Assembly: GCA_003586115.2 (NCBI GenBank)
Contig: QVOM02000073.1
Span: 34,972,305 to 35,036,304, forward strand
Length of the DNA stretch: 64,000 nucleotides
Source: Salvator merianae
Lineage: Eukaryota > Chordata > Lepidosauria > Squamata > Teiidae
Direction: 5' to 3'
Part shown: positions 45,601 through 57,149 of the stretch, in pieces
How the letters are laid out: each line of letters starts with the position of its first letter
Numbering within the stretch: position 1 is the first letter of the stretch
Notes under the pieces: model-generated
Database searches by the model: none
Told to the model about the DNA's origin: nothing
The model's input: the letters and a program-made list of their open reading frames with translations, nothing else
Program-made: the position numbers and the translations under genes

Positions 45601-47119
45601 CAATTAAATCATATCAAAAATTATCTTTTATTTCAGTGCACATAAAGCTAATCAGGTTCTATTTTTAGTCCCTGCTAAAACAAATGCTGACAAAAGAAGT
45701 ACTGAATCATGTTACTGAAAACCTATACTTTAGGTTTCCGGCTTTCTGGACTCTTTACCATGATCATTTGAGATGTTATTGAACAAGCATCTGACTAAGA
45801 AAGAAAAATCTCAAAAGTCATTTTGGTCACTTTTCTGCTGACAATATAAAAGTAGTAATGGAGGGGAAGAAAACTAGTTTAGGGCATTTTCCACTCAAGT
45901 GGTACTTTTTTCATGAAGGTAAGGCTTGTATATTCCTGTTATGAATAGAATGGAATGGAACTGAACAGAAGAATAGAATAGGATAAGATAGGATAGGAAT
46001 AGTGCACTATTTATTTAAATAAGGAATCTCCACGACATTACAACTTCTGCTTTCATAAACAAAGAACACTAGGGAAAAACAGCAACTGAAAAAGCCCTTT
46101 CTAGGCTATAAAGATTCTAAAAGAGTAGCAAACCTGTCATGAAATTTCTGTGCGATTTTGAACAGAGCTAATGCCAGTGTTTAATCTGTCAGATTTGCAG
46201 TTGTACATACTGAGGACTTTTGCAGTATTTCTCATTAGACCGTTCCACAGATGGAACAACTAATATGCAAATATGAAAACATTTTCTACAAAGTTTATAA
46301 TGCAAATATTAAAAAGCCTTCCTGCACAGTCAAAACTAGCAAATCAGAAGACAAGGACTATACAGAATATAGTCCTTGTTTCATGTTAACAGGCACAAAC
46401 ACAGACCAACAAATGCATCAAGTTCCTCTTTCATCATGCCTCATAGCAAACATATAAGCTACAACATACAGGGCCTGTGATGAAGCTATATTTTCAAAGC
46501 ACTCAGCAGATTCCAATTCACATCCTACTAAAATTAATCACTCGGCTGTTGCTGAAGTGGAATGCAGTGCTATAACTGCTGGATAATGCCCAATAGGCAA
46601 GTGTCCATATACCTTAGAGTTCAAACCCTGTATATGGTAAAGCTCAATAGGACTCTTTTACTTCACATAATAATTCTACCTGGGATTTTGGGAGGGTTCC
46701 CCCCACTCTAAATCCTAAACGTTTACCTTCTCTTCTACTGGACCATTAAATGAAGATGCTTAAAGCACATAATCTCACAAAGCAATAAATCATCATCATC
46801 TCACAAAACATATCTGGGGATATCATTTAATTGCAGAACTAAATTCCCAATCACACCAGCTTCATTTTTCTTGACACTCGGAATGAAGAGGAAATAACGG
46901 ATGCTATTTCAAGTGCTAATTCAACTGGGATTGATACACTGACCATTTAAAGTTCTTAAATACACACGCATACAGTTTTAAGAAAAAGCTTAATAAATCT
47001 TTAAAACATAATATAAGTAAGGTAATGCAAAAAAAAACCAAAAAAACCCACCCCACCCCAGAATCACAGCTGTTAAGAGATAAGGGCCCAACAATGTGAT
47101 TAGCAAGATAACAATGAGA
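45601..47119. other. Anonymous AT-rich stretch with a GAATA-type simple repeat
   Basis: An imperfect pentanucleotide-like run of GAATR/GGATA units lies at about 45943-46003. No gene is recognised. Confidence 0.5.
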
Positions 47120-47810
47120 TTAGAAAGAAATCTGGGGGTGCTCTTGGATTCTGCAATAACGCTTGAAGTTCAGGTGGAGGCAGTGGCCAAGAGTGATTCA
47201 CCAGCTCCATCCCTTTCTGGACAGAAATATCTTGCTTATCCATACTCTGGTAACTTCCAGATTCGATTATTGTAATATGCTAAATGTAGGGCTGCCTTTG
47301 GAGATGGATCAGAAGCTACAGCTGATGCAGAATGTAGCAGCTACACTGCTGGCTGGAATAGCTGGCTAGACACACATCACGCCAATCCTAAAAGAACTGT
47401 GCTGGCTGCCAATTTGCTACCAAACCCAATTCAAGGTGTTAACCTAAACAGATTAGGCCCCAAATATCTAAAGAAATGCCTTCTCCCATATCAACCTGCC
47501 TGCGCCTTAAGATCTGCAGATGAGGCCTTCCTGGTTGTACCACCACCTTCAGTAGCTTAAAGGGATTGGTATTCGGGAGAGGGCCTTCTTGGTGGTAACC
47601 CCCAGACTATAGAATACTCTTCCCCTGAGGTGCGCCAGGTACCTTCACTATATATGTTTAAAAGACTGGTAAAGACACATCTATTTATCTTGGCCTTTGG
47701 CTGAGCAAATAGCTTCCCCGCCCCACTTTTGGGCACTGTTATTGTTTTTAATTTGTTGTAACCCACCCTTCAGGTATAGGGAAGGAAAAATGAATAAAAA
47801 TAAAAATAAC
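47120..47810 (+). mobile_element. L2-clade LINE 3' end (ORF2 C-terminus and tail)
   Basis: The plus strand encodes 'RNILLIHTLVTSRFDYCNML' and 'QKLQLMQNVAATLLAGIAG' in 47163-47369. In shifted frames follow the 'ITPILKELCWLPI' equivalent, the 'KYLKKCLLPYQPACALRSAD' block near 47465-47525, and 'RPRLWNTLPL'-like and 'FKRLVKTHLFILAF' blocks near 47600-47700. The tail 'gttgtaacccacccttcagg' ends in an AATAAAAATAAAA run. The order of blocks is that of the L2 ORF2 C-terminus. The copy is 5'-truncated with several frameshifts. Confidence 0.87.
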
Positions 47811-48049
47811 AAGTCCAAAAGAAAGCACATTAGAAAGACAGTGGGACAGTGCAATTTAAAATAAAATCATCAAGGCTGCAACATTTGGTCAAATATTTAG
47901 AGTAGAGGATAAGTTTTTTTCTACTATGATCCAGTTCTAAGCACTCACAAACATGTTGGTTATAGTAAGACATTTTAAATTTTCTGGTGTCATGACTGAT
48001 GGATGATCTCAATTCAAGATGAATTCAAGTTCTAAGAATTCATCTCAGT

Positions 48050-48523
48050 GAGCCTTTCTGCACTTACCTCTGATCAGGATTAAGAAGTGCACTATGGGCC
48101 TCCCTTCTGTGTATTAGTGCGGACCAAAAGAGGTCCCACCCCCTGCTAATATGCTCCATGTGCACCAGATGGAGTGTAATTCAGATTAGGAGACTCCTGA
48201 TTTGGATCACTGGTAAGCCTCAACATCAAGGACTACTGGCGTATTAGTCTGAATTATGCAGAAGGCACAACCCTTCATTCCCTGGACTACTGGGAGACCC
48301 ATTTCAGTGGTATATCAAAGCCACCGAGATGGGTTCACTGGGGCCTCCAAGGCTAGGACCCTTCGTTCCCAGTTGTCAGAGTTGTTGGAGACCAGCTCCA
48401 AAGCTCGTCCAAGCTTTGGGCTTGGGCTGGAGCCCGGGCTGTGCAGATGGCATTGTTCTAGCCCAGACGGACCGCTTTGTTCCACACCAGCTGATCCAGA
48501 ATAAAATAGATGCAGAAAGGCCC
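48050..48523. mobile_element. Family A foldback element
   Basis: The left end is 'gagcctttctgcacttacct' and the right end 'gatgcagaaaggccc', inverted. Interior blocks 'tggatcactggtaagc', 'ggagacccatttcagtgg', 'gaccagctccaaagctcg' and 'ccagctgatccagaat' follow the order of the copy at 20232-20718. No clear target duplication. Open frames on both strands here are a by-product of the GC-rich interior. Confidence 0.7.
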
Positions 48524-49039
48524 AACGTTTCCTCATTTACTCTTAGTTTAGTAAAACAGCAGCTTACTATTGCTGCTACACTTTATCCTCTTCTAAGTCA
48601 CTGCAGCACAAGACAGTATATACTTTTTCATTTCTGAATTGCCACAGTTTCAATTTGTAAACTACCTAAATGGATAGCACTGCAAGTATGCAATAATTGG
48701 AAGGAGTGAGTATCCATTGGGAAGCTGGATTTAAGACCCTTTGGCAGGAGTGGTTCTCACTGCTTCAAGGTCTGGAGCGCTTGCAAGCACCTGCTCCTAC
48801 TCCTGCTCCTGCCAAGCAAGGTAGTGGGAAGCGTGCTGTTTGCATGCCTCATCACCACAGAAACTTCAAAAGCAGGGAACTTTCATTGCTGTTAACAGAA
48901 CTGAAACATATGTCTCCTCCTTAAGTAACTTTTCCCCAGTTGCTGATATCCCCTCTGGAGAAAAAGATCCTGAAGGGAGTTGGCAATTACTCAGCTTCCG
49001 CTTCTTTAGCCTCATTTCGATCTAGCTTCAGGTAGGGTT
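48524..49039. other. Anonymous sequence, possibly 5' part of the following L2
   Basis: No decisive block is seen. A GC-rich 'gctcctactcctgctcctg' run lies near 48792. The segment may include decayed L2 sequence, since recognisable RT sequence starts soon after. Confidence 0.4.
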
Positions 49040-50725
49040 TTGACACTAAGGCTGCCTTGATGACTCCAATGGTAGACCTTTGTTGATAGAGGAACAGGGG
49101 CAATACAACCTTATTGGTTCTCCTCAATCTCGCAGCTGCTTTTAAACCATTAACCATAGTATCTTACAGAGCAAATTTGGGGACTGTTAACTGCAGGGAC
49201 TATTTTACTGTAAGCCCATTCCTACCTCCGGGATAGATGTCAAAAAGGAGCATCTTGAGAATTTGCATATGGAGTTTCCCAAGGTCAACTCTATCTCCTA
49301 TGCTTGTCAATATATGAAGTCACTGGGAGAGCTCATCAGGAATGAAAGTCATCAGGAGATTTGGAACTTCCTGCTCTTCTCTCTCCATTCCATTTGAGCC
49401 AGGAGAGGCAATTCAGGTGCCGGACTGTTGCTTGGAAGCAGTAATGGCTAGATGTGGACCAGTAAGTTGAAACTGAATGCAGACAAGGAAGATGTGCAGT
49501 GTGCCACAAGATCTAGAATCTCGGATATTAGGATGCTCCCAGCTCTGGTTGGGTGTGTTTTGCCCAGAAAAAAATGAGTTCACGATCTTGGAGTATTTCT
49601 GATTCATCACTGTTGCTTCAAGCTGATGGGGACATGTTGGCAAAGAGTGCTTACTTCCATCTCTGAGTGGTTCACCATTCAGACCTTCCTGGAATGGGAC
49701 AACTCAGCCACAGGAATCCATGCTCCAATAACCTCCATGTTGGACTACTGTAGTGCACTCTACGAGGAGCTACCTTTGAAGATGGCCTGGAAGCTGATAT
49801 GAGCACAGAATATAGTGGCCAGCAACTTAAAGAAGTCTCTGTCTGAGTACACATCACTCTAAGGCTGTCTCCAGATAGAGTCTGAATATATCTCTATTTA
49901 GCAATATTCTGGAAAAAAGCAATTCCGGAATAAGCGCTTGTTGCCCAGGCACCCGGTCAACAACACAGAAAAAAGCAGAGGCACTTACTGCTACAGTAAG
50001 TGCATACATCCAGGTATTTCAATAGACAGAATTGTGCACACATGCACAATCGCCATTTTCAACTTGGTTTGGCCCCACACATGGGCAGTGCCCATTCCCA
50101 AGATGGCGGACCATGCAAACAAGTGTCCAGAGAACTGCTCTTGCTTTTTAGATAAAATCCAGGTTGGGAAATGATTTTCCCAACACAGCCCCAGGATAAT
50201 CCTGTCTGGATGCAGCCTAATCTTGAACAATCTCTGATAATTGCCCATCCACTACCGAACCCAACTAAAAGTGCTGACAATTACATGCAAAGCCTTAAAC
50301 GCTTTGGATGCCAAAGATCTGAAGAAGTACCTTCTCCCACAAAGATCTGCCAAAGTAAAGATTACTGGGGGAAGCCTTTCCTGTAGTTCCACTACTCTCA
50401 GAAGTTCAAGAGCACCTTTTGTATGATGGTTCCCAGTCTTTGGAATCATTCCCCATATGCTAGCCCCTAACATTACATAGCCTCTGGTGCCTGTTTTAAA
50501 ATGTACCTCTTCATCCAGATTGTTGCTGCCTCGCTCTTCTTAATGTTGTCCTGCAATGGGTGGGGGCATTTTAACTACATTTTATGTTGTTTTTATCATT
50601 TCAGTGATTTTGTTTTACGTTTTTATGCTACATGGTATTTTGTTGTTTTTAATACTGTGACCTACTCTGAGACCCTTGGGTGACAAGTGGTATATAAATA
50701 TTCAGAAATAAACACGAAGATCCAC
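49040..50725 (+). mobile_element. L2-clade LINE, ORF2 relic split by a MITE
   Basis: Decayed RT blocks on the plus strand include a 'FLLDLSAAFDTIDH'-like region near 49115-49160, an 'FPRSTLSPMLVNI' equivalent of the GVPQGSxLSPLLFN motif near 49275-49310, and a 'KLNADKEDV'-like block near 49465. Next come 'ITSMLDYCSALYEELPLK' near 49730-49790, then 'LKKSLSEYTSL' up to 49859. After the MITE the C-terminal blocks and 'KMYLFIQIV' follow. The 3' UTR ends 'ctgtgacctactctgagacc' and 'tatataaatattcagaaata'. Frameshifts and stops are numerous. Confidence 0.82.
49863..50217. mobile_element. Harbinger-like MITE with perfect TAA duplication, inside L2
   Basis: The termini 'ggctgtctccagat' and 'gtctggatgcagcc' match as inverted repeats at 11 of 14 positions. 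'taa' flanks both sides (49860-49862, 50218-50220). L2 coding sequence stops at the left flank and continues after the right flank, which independently confirms the 355-bp insertion. It has no transposase. The same terminus occurs at 16206-16327 and 39888-39958. Confidence 0.86.
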
Positions 50726-51329
50726 TGCAAATAGTTTTTTCACACTGCAGCACACGGCTGTCAAAATGTCACTAATAATGCTTGGAGGATGCTTAGGGAA
50801 TCATAAGCCATACAAAAACATGTTCCATTATGGCTACCCTCCTTAGTGGGAGGTCAGGCGGCAGACCAGTTTTCCAACCCTTTATCACCCTCCGCACTAA
50901 ACTGCACAGCTATTTCTCAACCTATCGATTTTCTCATGGCCAGAATTAGAAGTCCCTTCCCCTTGTTTATACAATGTTCTGTCGCTCATCTCTATTTTCC
51001 CCAGAAAAGTATCTGATTGTTCTTCAGAATATTCTTCTTCTTATGGCCACAGATAAGCACTGACCTCATACCATAAACAGTAGGCAAAATGAGGATGAAA
51101 AACATTACAAATAAAGTTTGGCCTGTGAGTAGTGTGGTGTGGCAGAGAATAAGAAAAGCAAAACAAAGACACTCATTAATGCTAGTACACAAAAGATACA
51201 AAGTCTTAAGGGCCAAAACAGAGTTGAAATACTATCAACACTAAAAATCTCAAAATAGCCATAGGTTATATATAGACATAGATATAGATATATTGCATCT
51301 ATATGTCTGTGTGTCAAGCCATATGGAAT
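50726..51329. other. Anonymous sequence
   Basis: No gene is recognised. A short 'tatatagacatagatataga' tract lies near 51270. Confidence 0.45.
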
Positions 51330-51333
51330 AGTA

Positions 51334-51512
51334 GCCCTTTCTGCACTTGGACATATTCCAGATTATATCTCAGAATAGGGACCTGCCATCTGCATGCTAG
51401 TGCAGACTGTGGTAGACCCAGGGCAAGATCTTTCATAGTTTGCACTAGCATGTGCATAGCAGGTCCCTATTCTGGGATATAATCCACAATAAGGCCAAGT
51501 GCAGAAAGGGCC
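51334..51512. mobile_element. Near-perfect palindromic MITE, about 180 bp
   Basis: The left arm 'gccctttctgcacttgg' and right arm 'ccaagtgcagaaagggc' are perfect 17-bp inverses. Pairing continues through 'attatatctcagaatagggacctgc' (written in two blocks on the left: 'attatatctcagaat', 'agggacctgc') and its complement on the right, up to a loop near 51415-51440. 'agta' flanks both ends (51330-51333, 51513-51516), a possible but unconfirmed target duplication. Related to 17020-17300. Confidence 0.82.
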
Positions 51513-51516
51513 AGTA

Positions 51517-52066
51517 TTTCTTACTTGCTGAGTGTGAGAGAAGAAATTGATATAGTTTATTCAAAACTACCTTGCAATAAAATATTCTTAGGGGATCAGA
51601 TGGTTAAATATGAGGTTAAAGATGGCATTACTTCAGCATACAAGGGGGATCAGAAGGTTAAAGGCCTCTCTCTATCTGTGGATAGTTTAGCAGATCAAGA
51701 AGATTTTTTATAGCCTGGTCCATTTCCAAACATTCTAATTTTTTTATGTACTGAGATACATTAATAAGTAGCTGCTACCTGAATTCCTCTGTGGTCCTAT
51801 GTGATCATACTTTCAAAAAGATTGCACTGCACAAATGTTCTGAATATGTAGATCAAATTGTATACTTCTCAGGACTGCACAGAACAAACAGAATTTAAAG
51901 AAGGATTTTCTCAGTTAAACTAGAAATAGAGCCGTTGGGCTTGAACTTGTTAAGATTATAAAACAGCAGATAAGTATCATATTCCCCAGAATAATTTCTT
52001 CTAAAATCACCCTGTGTCCTATTTTTTTATTTATCTTTCCTAAATATTTCTTGGCAAGTTATAGGT
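51517..52066. other. Anonymous AT-rich sequence
   Basis: No gene or repeat is recognised between the palindrome and the hAT target duplication. Confidence 0.45.
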
Positions 52067-52166
52067 GTCAGTGCTAGAGATGTGTACAAACTGAATTTGC
52101 ATGTTTGGTTTGCCATCAAACCATTTAATCAAATATCTGGTTATTGATGTTTGATTTTGAAGTGGT

Positions 52167-54499
52167 TTGAAAAAAAGATTCCAAGAGGAACTTCAGCTAC
52201 CACTATTAATGACAATAGTATACTGGACAGTGGAAAAATACCGGAAAGCTGCGAAAAAAGCATTTATAACTTTAATTCCAAAAGAGGGTCAGGATTTGAC
52301 GCTGCCAAAAAATTACAGACCAATATCATTATTGAATAATGATTATAAAGCTTTTGCAAGTATAATGGCAACAAGGTTGAAACATGTGCTACAAGAATTT
52401 ATTCATCAAGACCAAGCAGGATTTCTCCCCAAAAGACAAATGAAGGACAATATAAGAACTATAATTGATGTTATAGAATATTTAGAGTCTCATAATGAAG
52501 TACAAGCAGCACTAATCTTTCTAGATGCAGAAAAAGCTTTTGACAATTTGAATTGGAACTTTATGTTTAATCTTCTAGACAGGATGAATTTTGGAGAGAA
52601 CTTTACAAAATGGATTAGAGCAATAAATGCCACGCAGTCAGCTCAACTTACAATAAATGGAGAAGTTTCACAAAAATTTCCAATACAAAAAGGTACAAGA
52701 CAAGGATTTCCACTCTCTCCACTTCTATTTACATTGGTAATAGAGGTAATGAATAGAGCTATAAGGCAAGAGACAAACATTGAAGGTCTGAAGATTAAAA
52801 AAGAAGAGTATAGACTAAGAGCATTTGCAGATGATATAGTGATTATTTTGAAAGATCCAAACAAATCAATAGAAGCAGTTAAACTTTTGATAGAGACGTT
52901 TGGGCGAGTGGCAGGACTGAAAATCAATGAGAAAAAGACTAAAATATTGACGAAAAATATGAGAAAGAAAGAACAAGAAGATCTGGGAAGAAAATCTGGT
53001 TTTGACATAGAAAAGAAAGTTAAATATTTAGGTATATGGCTGACTAGAATTTGGCATTGTATCAGAACAATTATGTAAAACTTTGGTCTCAAATTAAGCA
53101 AGACCTGGAAAGATGGTCCAAATTGAAATTATCATTGGGTAGAATTTCAGTCTTAAAAATGAATGTTCTGCCAAGAATGATGTTTTTGTTTCAATCTATA
53201 CCGGTAATAATTAAGAAAGAGGTATTTAAACAGTGGCAAAAGGACTTGACAAGATTTATATGGCAAGGTAAAAAGCCAAGAATACGTTTCAAATTGATGC
53301 AAGAGGCAAAAGAAAGAGGAGGGTGGGGTCTACCAAACTTAAAATTATATTATGCTGCCTGTTGTTTAAACTGGATTGCTAAATGGTTTTGGCTAGGAGA
53401 TAAAAGATTGTTGCAATTGGAAGGCTTTGATTTAAGATATGGTTGGCATGGTTACTTATGGTATGATAAAGTAAAGGTAAATGCTGCATTTAAGAATCAT
53501 TATGTAAGGCATGTGTTACGGATAATCTGGAGTAAATACAAAAGTAAACTGTACCCTAAAATACCAATGTGGGTTTCACCTCATGAAGGTTTGTTTAAAG
53601 AATTTGGGAGAAGAGAAAGATGGATTAAATATGAAGAGGTGTTGAGTAAAAATAATGAAACAGATGAATTTTTCTTGAAAACAAGAGAACAGTTAAACCA
53701 GGAGGGGTTAGAGTTACAATGGCTAATGTATGCTCAATTGATGGATGTTTTTAAAGAAGATAAAAGAAGGATGACTTTTGAATTAGAAAGACAGAAATGG
53801 GAAGAAGAATTGGAAAAAGAAGAAAGGGGGATTATAGGGGTACTGTATGATTTCCTTTTGAAAATAGAATTAGAACAAGAGCAAGTTAAAGAATGTATGA
53901 TAAAGTGGGCAAAGAATTTTGGCTATAATATTTCAATGGATCAATGGGAAAAATTGTGGACCAAAGATATGAAATTTACTGTATGTAATATGTTGGAAGA
54001 GAATATATATAAGATGATGTATCGATGGTACTTAACACCTTTTAGAATCTCAAAAATATATCAAGGCATGTCGAGTAAATGTTGGAAATGTAAGAAGCAT
54101 GAGGGTACTTTTTATCATATGTAGTGGACTTGTGCAAAACCCAAAAAGTTTTGGGTTCAAATTCATATAGTTATGCAGAAAATCTTAAAGACAAACATTC
54201 CTTTTAGACCAGAATTATTCCTACTGGGAATAGTGGAAAATAATGTTGAAGGTGTCAATGTGCTATTGCAAAATATGGTTACTGCAGCCAGAACTGCATA
54301 TGCTCAGAAGTGGAAAGGGAAGATAATACCAACGGTGGGTGACTGGATAGTTAAAATGATGGAGCTTGCCGAGATGGACAAATTGACAAATCTTTTGAGA
54401 AATAAGACAGTTGATAGGTTTTACAGGAACTGGAAACCCTTTATTGACTTTCTGCAAGAGCTGGACAATGGACTTGTGATTGCTGGATTCGAAGAGTGA
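52167..54499 (+). pseudogene. L1 ORF2 pseudogene (reverse transcriptase and C-terminal region)
   Basis: The family enzyme nicks DNA and reverse-transcribes its own RNA; here only the RT part onward remains. In 52167-53078 (303 codons, the first few from flanking DNA) the RT blocks are 'NYRPISLLNNDYKA' (residues about 49-62), 'LIFLDAEKAFD' with the first catalytic Asp (about 116-126), 'RQGFPLSPLLF' (about 179-188) and 'FADD' (220-223), where most L1 have YADD or FADD. A frameshift between about 53040 and 53060 moves reading to 53051-54124, the thumb and C-terminal domain. The Cys-rich end starts 'CWKCKK' near 54080. A TAG at 54122-54124 replaces a probable Trp codon, and the frame continues to 54499. 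The truncated start plus two breaks make it inactive. Confidence 0.93.
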
Positions 54500-54685
54500 A
54501 AAAGAAAGAAGAGTTTCAGTGAAAAAAAAGAAGGAAGGAGAACAGGACGTTGAGGAACATGAAGTATAGAAGAAACTGTTAATGAAGGAGGAATTTGATA
54601 ATAATAGTGATATAAGAATGTAATGTAGAGTGTAATTTTATATATTTGAAATACAATAAAAATAAAACATATTAAAAAACAAAGA
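52178..54685 (+). mobile_element. L1-clade LINE, 5'-truncated, well preserved
   Basis: About 2.5 kb carries the reverse-transcriptase and C-terminal parts of ORF2, a short 3' UTR and an A-rich end with 'aataaaaataaaa' (about 54655-54667). Candidate target-site duplications are 'ttgaaaaaaag' at 52167-52177 and 'ttgaaaaaag' at 54686-54695, one A shorter. The 5' truncation removes the endonuclease and ORF1, which is common for L1 insertions made by target-primed reverse transcription. It is inserted within a hAT MITE. Only a few disabling changes are visible, so it is much younger than the L1 at 2180-4140. Confidence 0.93.
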
Positions 54686-54840
54686 TTGAAAAAAGTGCTT
54701 TTCAAGGCAAAACCACAGCAAATGCGAACAGTTCAACTGAACAGCTTGCATTTGCAAGTCGGGAAGTGGTTCTATTTGATCAAAGTTTTGGATATTCAAA
54801 CGAACAGAGGGTCTGTTCGATGCACATCTGTAGTCAGTGC

Positions 54841-56286
54841 ATCTTATATGCCACAAAATATGGGAATTAAATATAGGCAAAATCCAGACAGCAGGGGAAA
54901 GAATGCTAAAGAATAGCACTCTTCTTCCTGTGATTTAAGAGCAGTGACTTTTGCAGCACTTTCTATAATGTATCATACTGTTCACATGCTTTGCATTTTT
55001 GTTCTCTGGCTGTGATATCGATAGCTGAAAGAGTCATCAAATAGGCCACCAAGGAGACAAGTAGGTCTCCTCAGGTGGTAAGTTGCAGAGTTTTTCCTAC
55101 CACTCTGTTGTTAAAGTGCTCTAAAGCACACTAATAGAAGCATGGAGGCAGTATGTGTATGAACACATGTTGACTGTGAACTTGTCCAGTACTCCCGATG
55201 CACCATGGGAAGCAGAGTCATCAGGCCCTGCCCACTTATGGCACATGCATAGGGCCATAAAGGATCCTCTCATAATCTTGAAGTGGTGGGTGCTTATAAA
55301 TTCCCCACTGGATTGTTGCCATACTTTGCATAACAAGACATTTGCAGGGTTCTACCCTTGAATCCAGCTGGAAACTAACCAGTGCAAAAGAAAGAAGAGA
55401 AGTTAGAGAATGGCAAGATATCTAGTCAATATTTTTCTGTGCAGTTAAAAACCAGTAATTACCTGTTGCATATGGCCATCTGAATATTAATGTATGCTTT
55501 CAAACAGACACTAAAAAGATTTTACTCTGCCATCCAGATAATGCTGTTTTTCAAATTATACAAATATGAGGCTTAGATGAATTAGTATGCAAGTTGAATT
55601 GTATGTAATATGGTCAAATTTCAATGAAATGTTTCAATTTCAAGACATCATGTATTTGCCTATATTCTTGGAAAAGACTCCTCCTTTTTCTTTTCTGCTG
55701 TCACAGCTTTGTTAGTTCAGAACTGTTGTTTTAAGTGTACCTTATTATAATAAAAATACAAAAGCTCCCATAAAAGGTCATCTTGATTCTTTCTTGAGTC
55801 TATATCAACAATGTTCATTAAAATTTGTCTGCTTTAAAAATAACCCAAGCAATGACAACATTTTAATAGCAAGAAGAGCCAGACAGATGAAGCAGAGAAA
55901 CTTTTAAAACAAAGGTAGCTATTTATAAATATAGGGGTGAATATCTGTAACTCAGGGTTAGTGTGCTGCAATGTCAAGATCGCTGAGCTAAATTTTCTTT
56001 GTTTTCCTCGGCAGTTGTTCCCTTTTGTGTTGCTGTCTTCCTTAGTAATTGTGGATAGTTGCTCTTTCTTGAGTTGATGTGCAAATCTTGCCTGGGTCAT
56101 TAGGGTGTTGAGTAACTTCTTCTCCGCCTAAGTGTTGACAGACATTTGCAAGGTGTTATAAAACAAAGAAAAAGATACATAAAATATAAAAAAGGAAACA
56201 AAATCTTTAAAAAATGGAGAATAAGATAAAAATAATTGCATAAGTGTCAAATATCAAATATAAAACTATAAAACCTTTCAGAATAC
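54841..56286. other. Anonymous stretch
   Basis: No gene is recognised. About 55030-55340 has moderate GC and may be a decayed MITE, but no termini are seen. The rest is AT-rich. Confidence 0.45.
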
Positions 56287-56294
56287 CCTGTATC

Positions 56295-56503
56295 CAGCGG
56301 CAGTCCATTGCTTTAAGGGCAGGTGTTCGGAACCCAAACAAAGGGGGTGATTATTGTTCGCAGGGCCTCCAGGCCTCCGTACTATCGCAGCAGGCCACAG
56401 TGGCCTGTTGCAACAGTGCAGAAGCCCAGAGGCCCCGCAAACAGCAATCGCCCTCTTCCCGCAGGTTCTGAACACCTGCCCTTAAAGCAATGGGCCACCA
56501 CTG
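56295..56503. mobile_element. 209-bp near-perfect palindromic hAT MITE with 8-bp duplication
   Basis: The left arm begins 'cagcggcagtccattgcttt' and the right arm, in reverse complement, begins 'cagtggtggcccattgcttt'. Pairing continues through 'aagggcaggtgttc' and 'agggcctccaggcctcc' type blocks to a centre near 56400. Both arms are over 100 bp, so the element is essentially one hairpin. It is flanked by a perfect 8-bp duplication 'cctgtatc' (56287-56294, 56504-56511). The CAG...CTG ends and 8-bp duplication fit hAT. No coding capacity; open frames on both strands mirror each other. Confidence 0.9.
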
Positions 56504-57149
56504 CCTGTATCCAACCTATGGTGCTCAGCAAAAATAATCCTAATAATAATAAATCATCACTTAGGAGGTAGCAGAACTATCAGTCTCAATATGTAAACTT
56601 AAGTCAGTGAAGGCAGCTAACAGTCCAGAAATGTATCCACAAGTCACTCCTTCAGTAATATGTAGTACAAAGTCTCTCAAGCCCTCCAGAGCTACCATTC
56701 AAGCAATACAAGAATGCATCAGTGCAAGATGCATTTTGACACCCAGTTTTCCCCAGTGCCTGATGCAATGCTACAATTTGACAGTGTCACTTTACAAAAA
56801 TCTCAATAAAATAAATATTTCCATTCATTTATACAAAAGGCCAGAGAACTCAGAGGATGCGTTTATAAATATCCCAGAGAGTGCCAGCTAAATGACTTGC
56901 ATCTCAATTGCTTCTTATAGACAAAAGGAGAAGATACAAAGTGGAAAAGGCAGTAAAAACAAGTGAAGATAATTTTAAAGATTATTTTGAAAAATAAGGA
57001 AGGTAAACGGGGACTGCAAGTGGACCTTCCTAAGGATAACACGCATCAGTTAGGTATGTGCACGTTACTTCTCATTCAAGATCAGCTTCCTTTATTTTTT
57101 ATGAAAATGGAAAAGAGTTTTTGTTAGTGTGGGTAAGGAGATGGCAGTA

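Larger units (their letters stand above)
52075..54832. mobile_element. hAT-type MITE split by an L1 insertion
   Basis: The left terminus 'tagagatgtgt' (52075) and the right terminus 'gcacatctgta' (to 54832) are inverted repeats at 9 of 11 positions. They are flanked by a perfect 8-bp duplication 'gtcagtgc' (52067-52074, 54833-54840). The element itself is only about 250 bp, made of 52075-52177 plus about 54686-54832. Its interior has foldback 'tttgcatg'/'gcatttgcaa' motifs. The L1 at 52178-54685 occupies the middle. The termini match the intact copy at 23586-23908. Confidence 0.88.
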
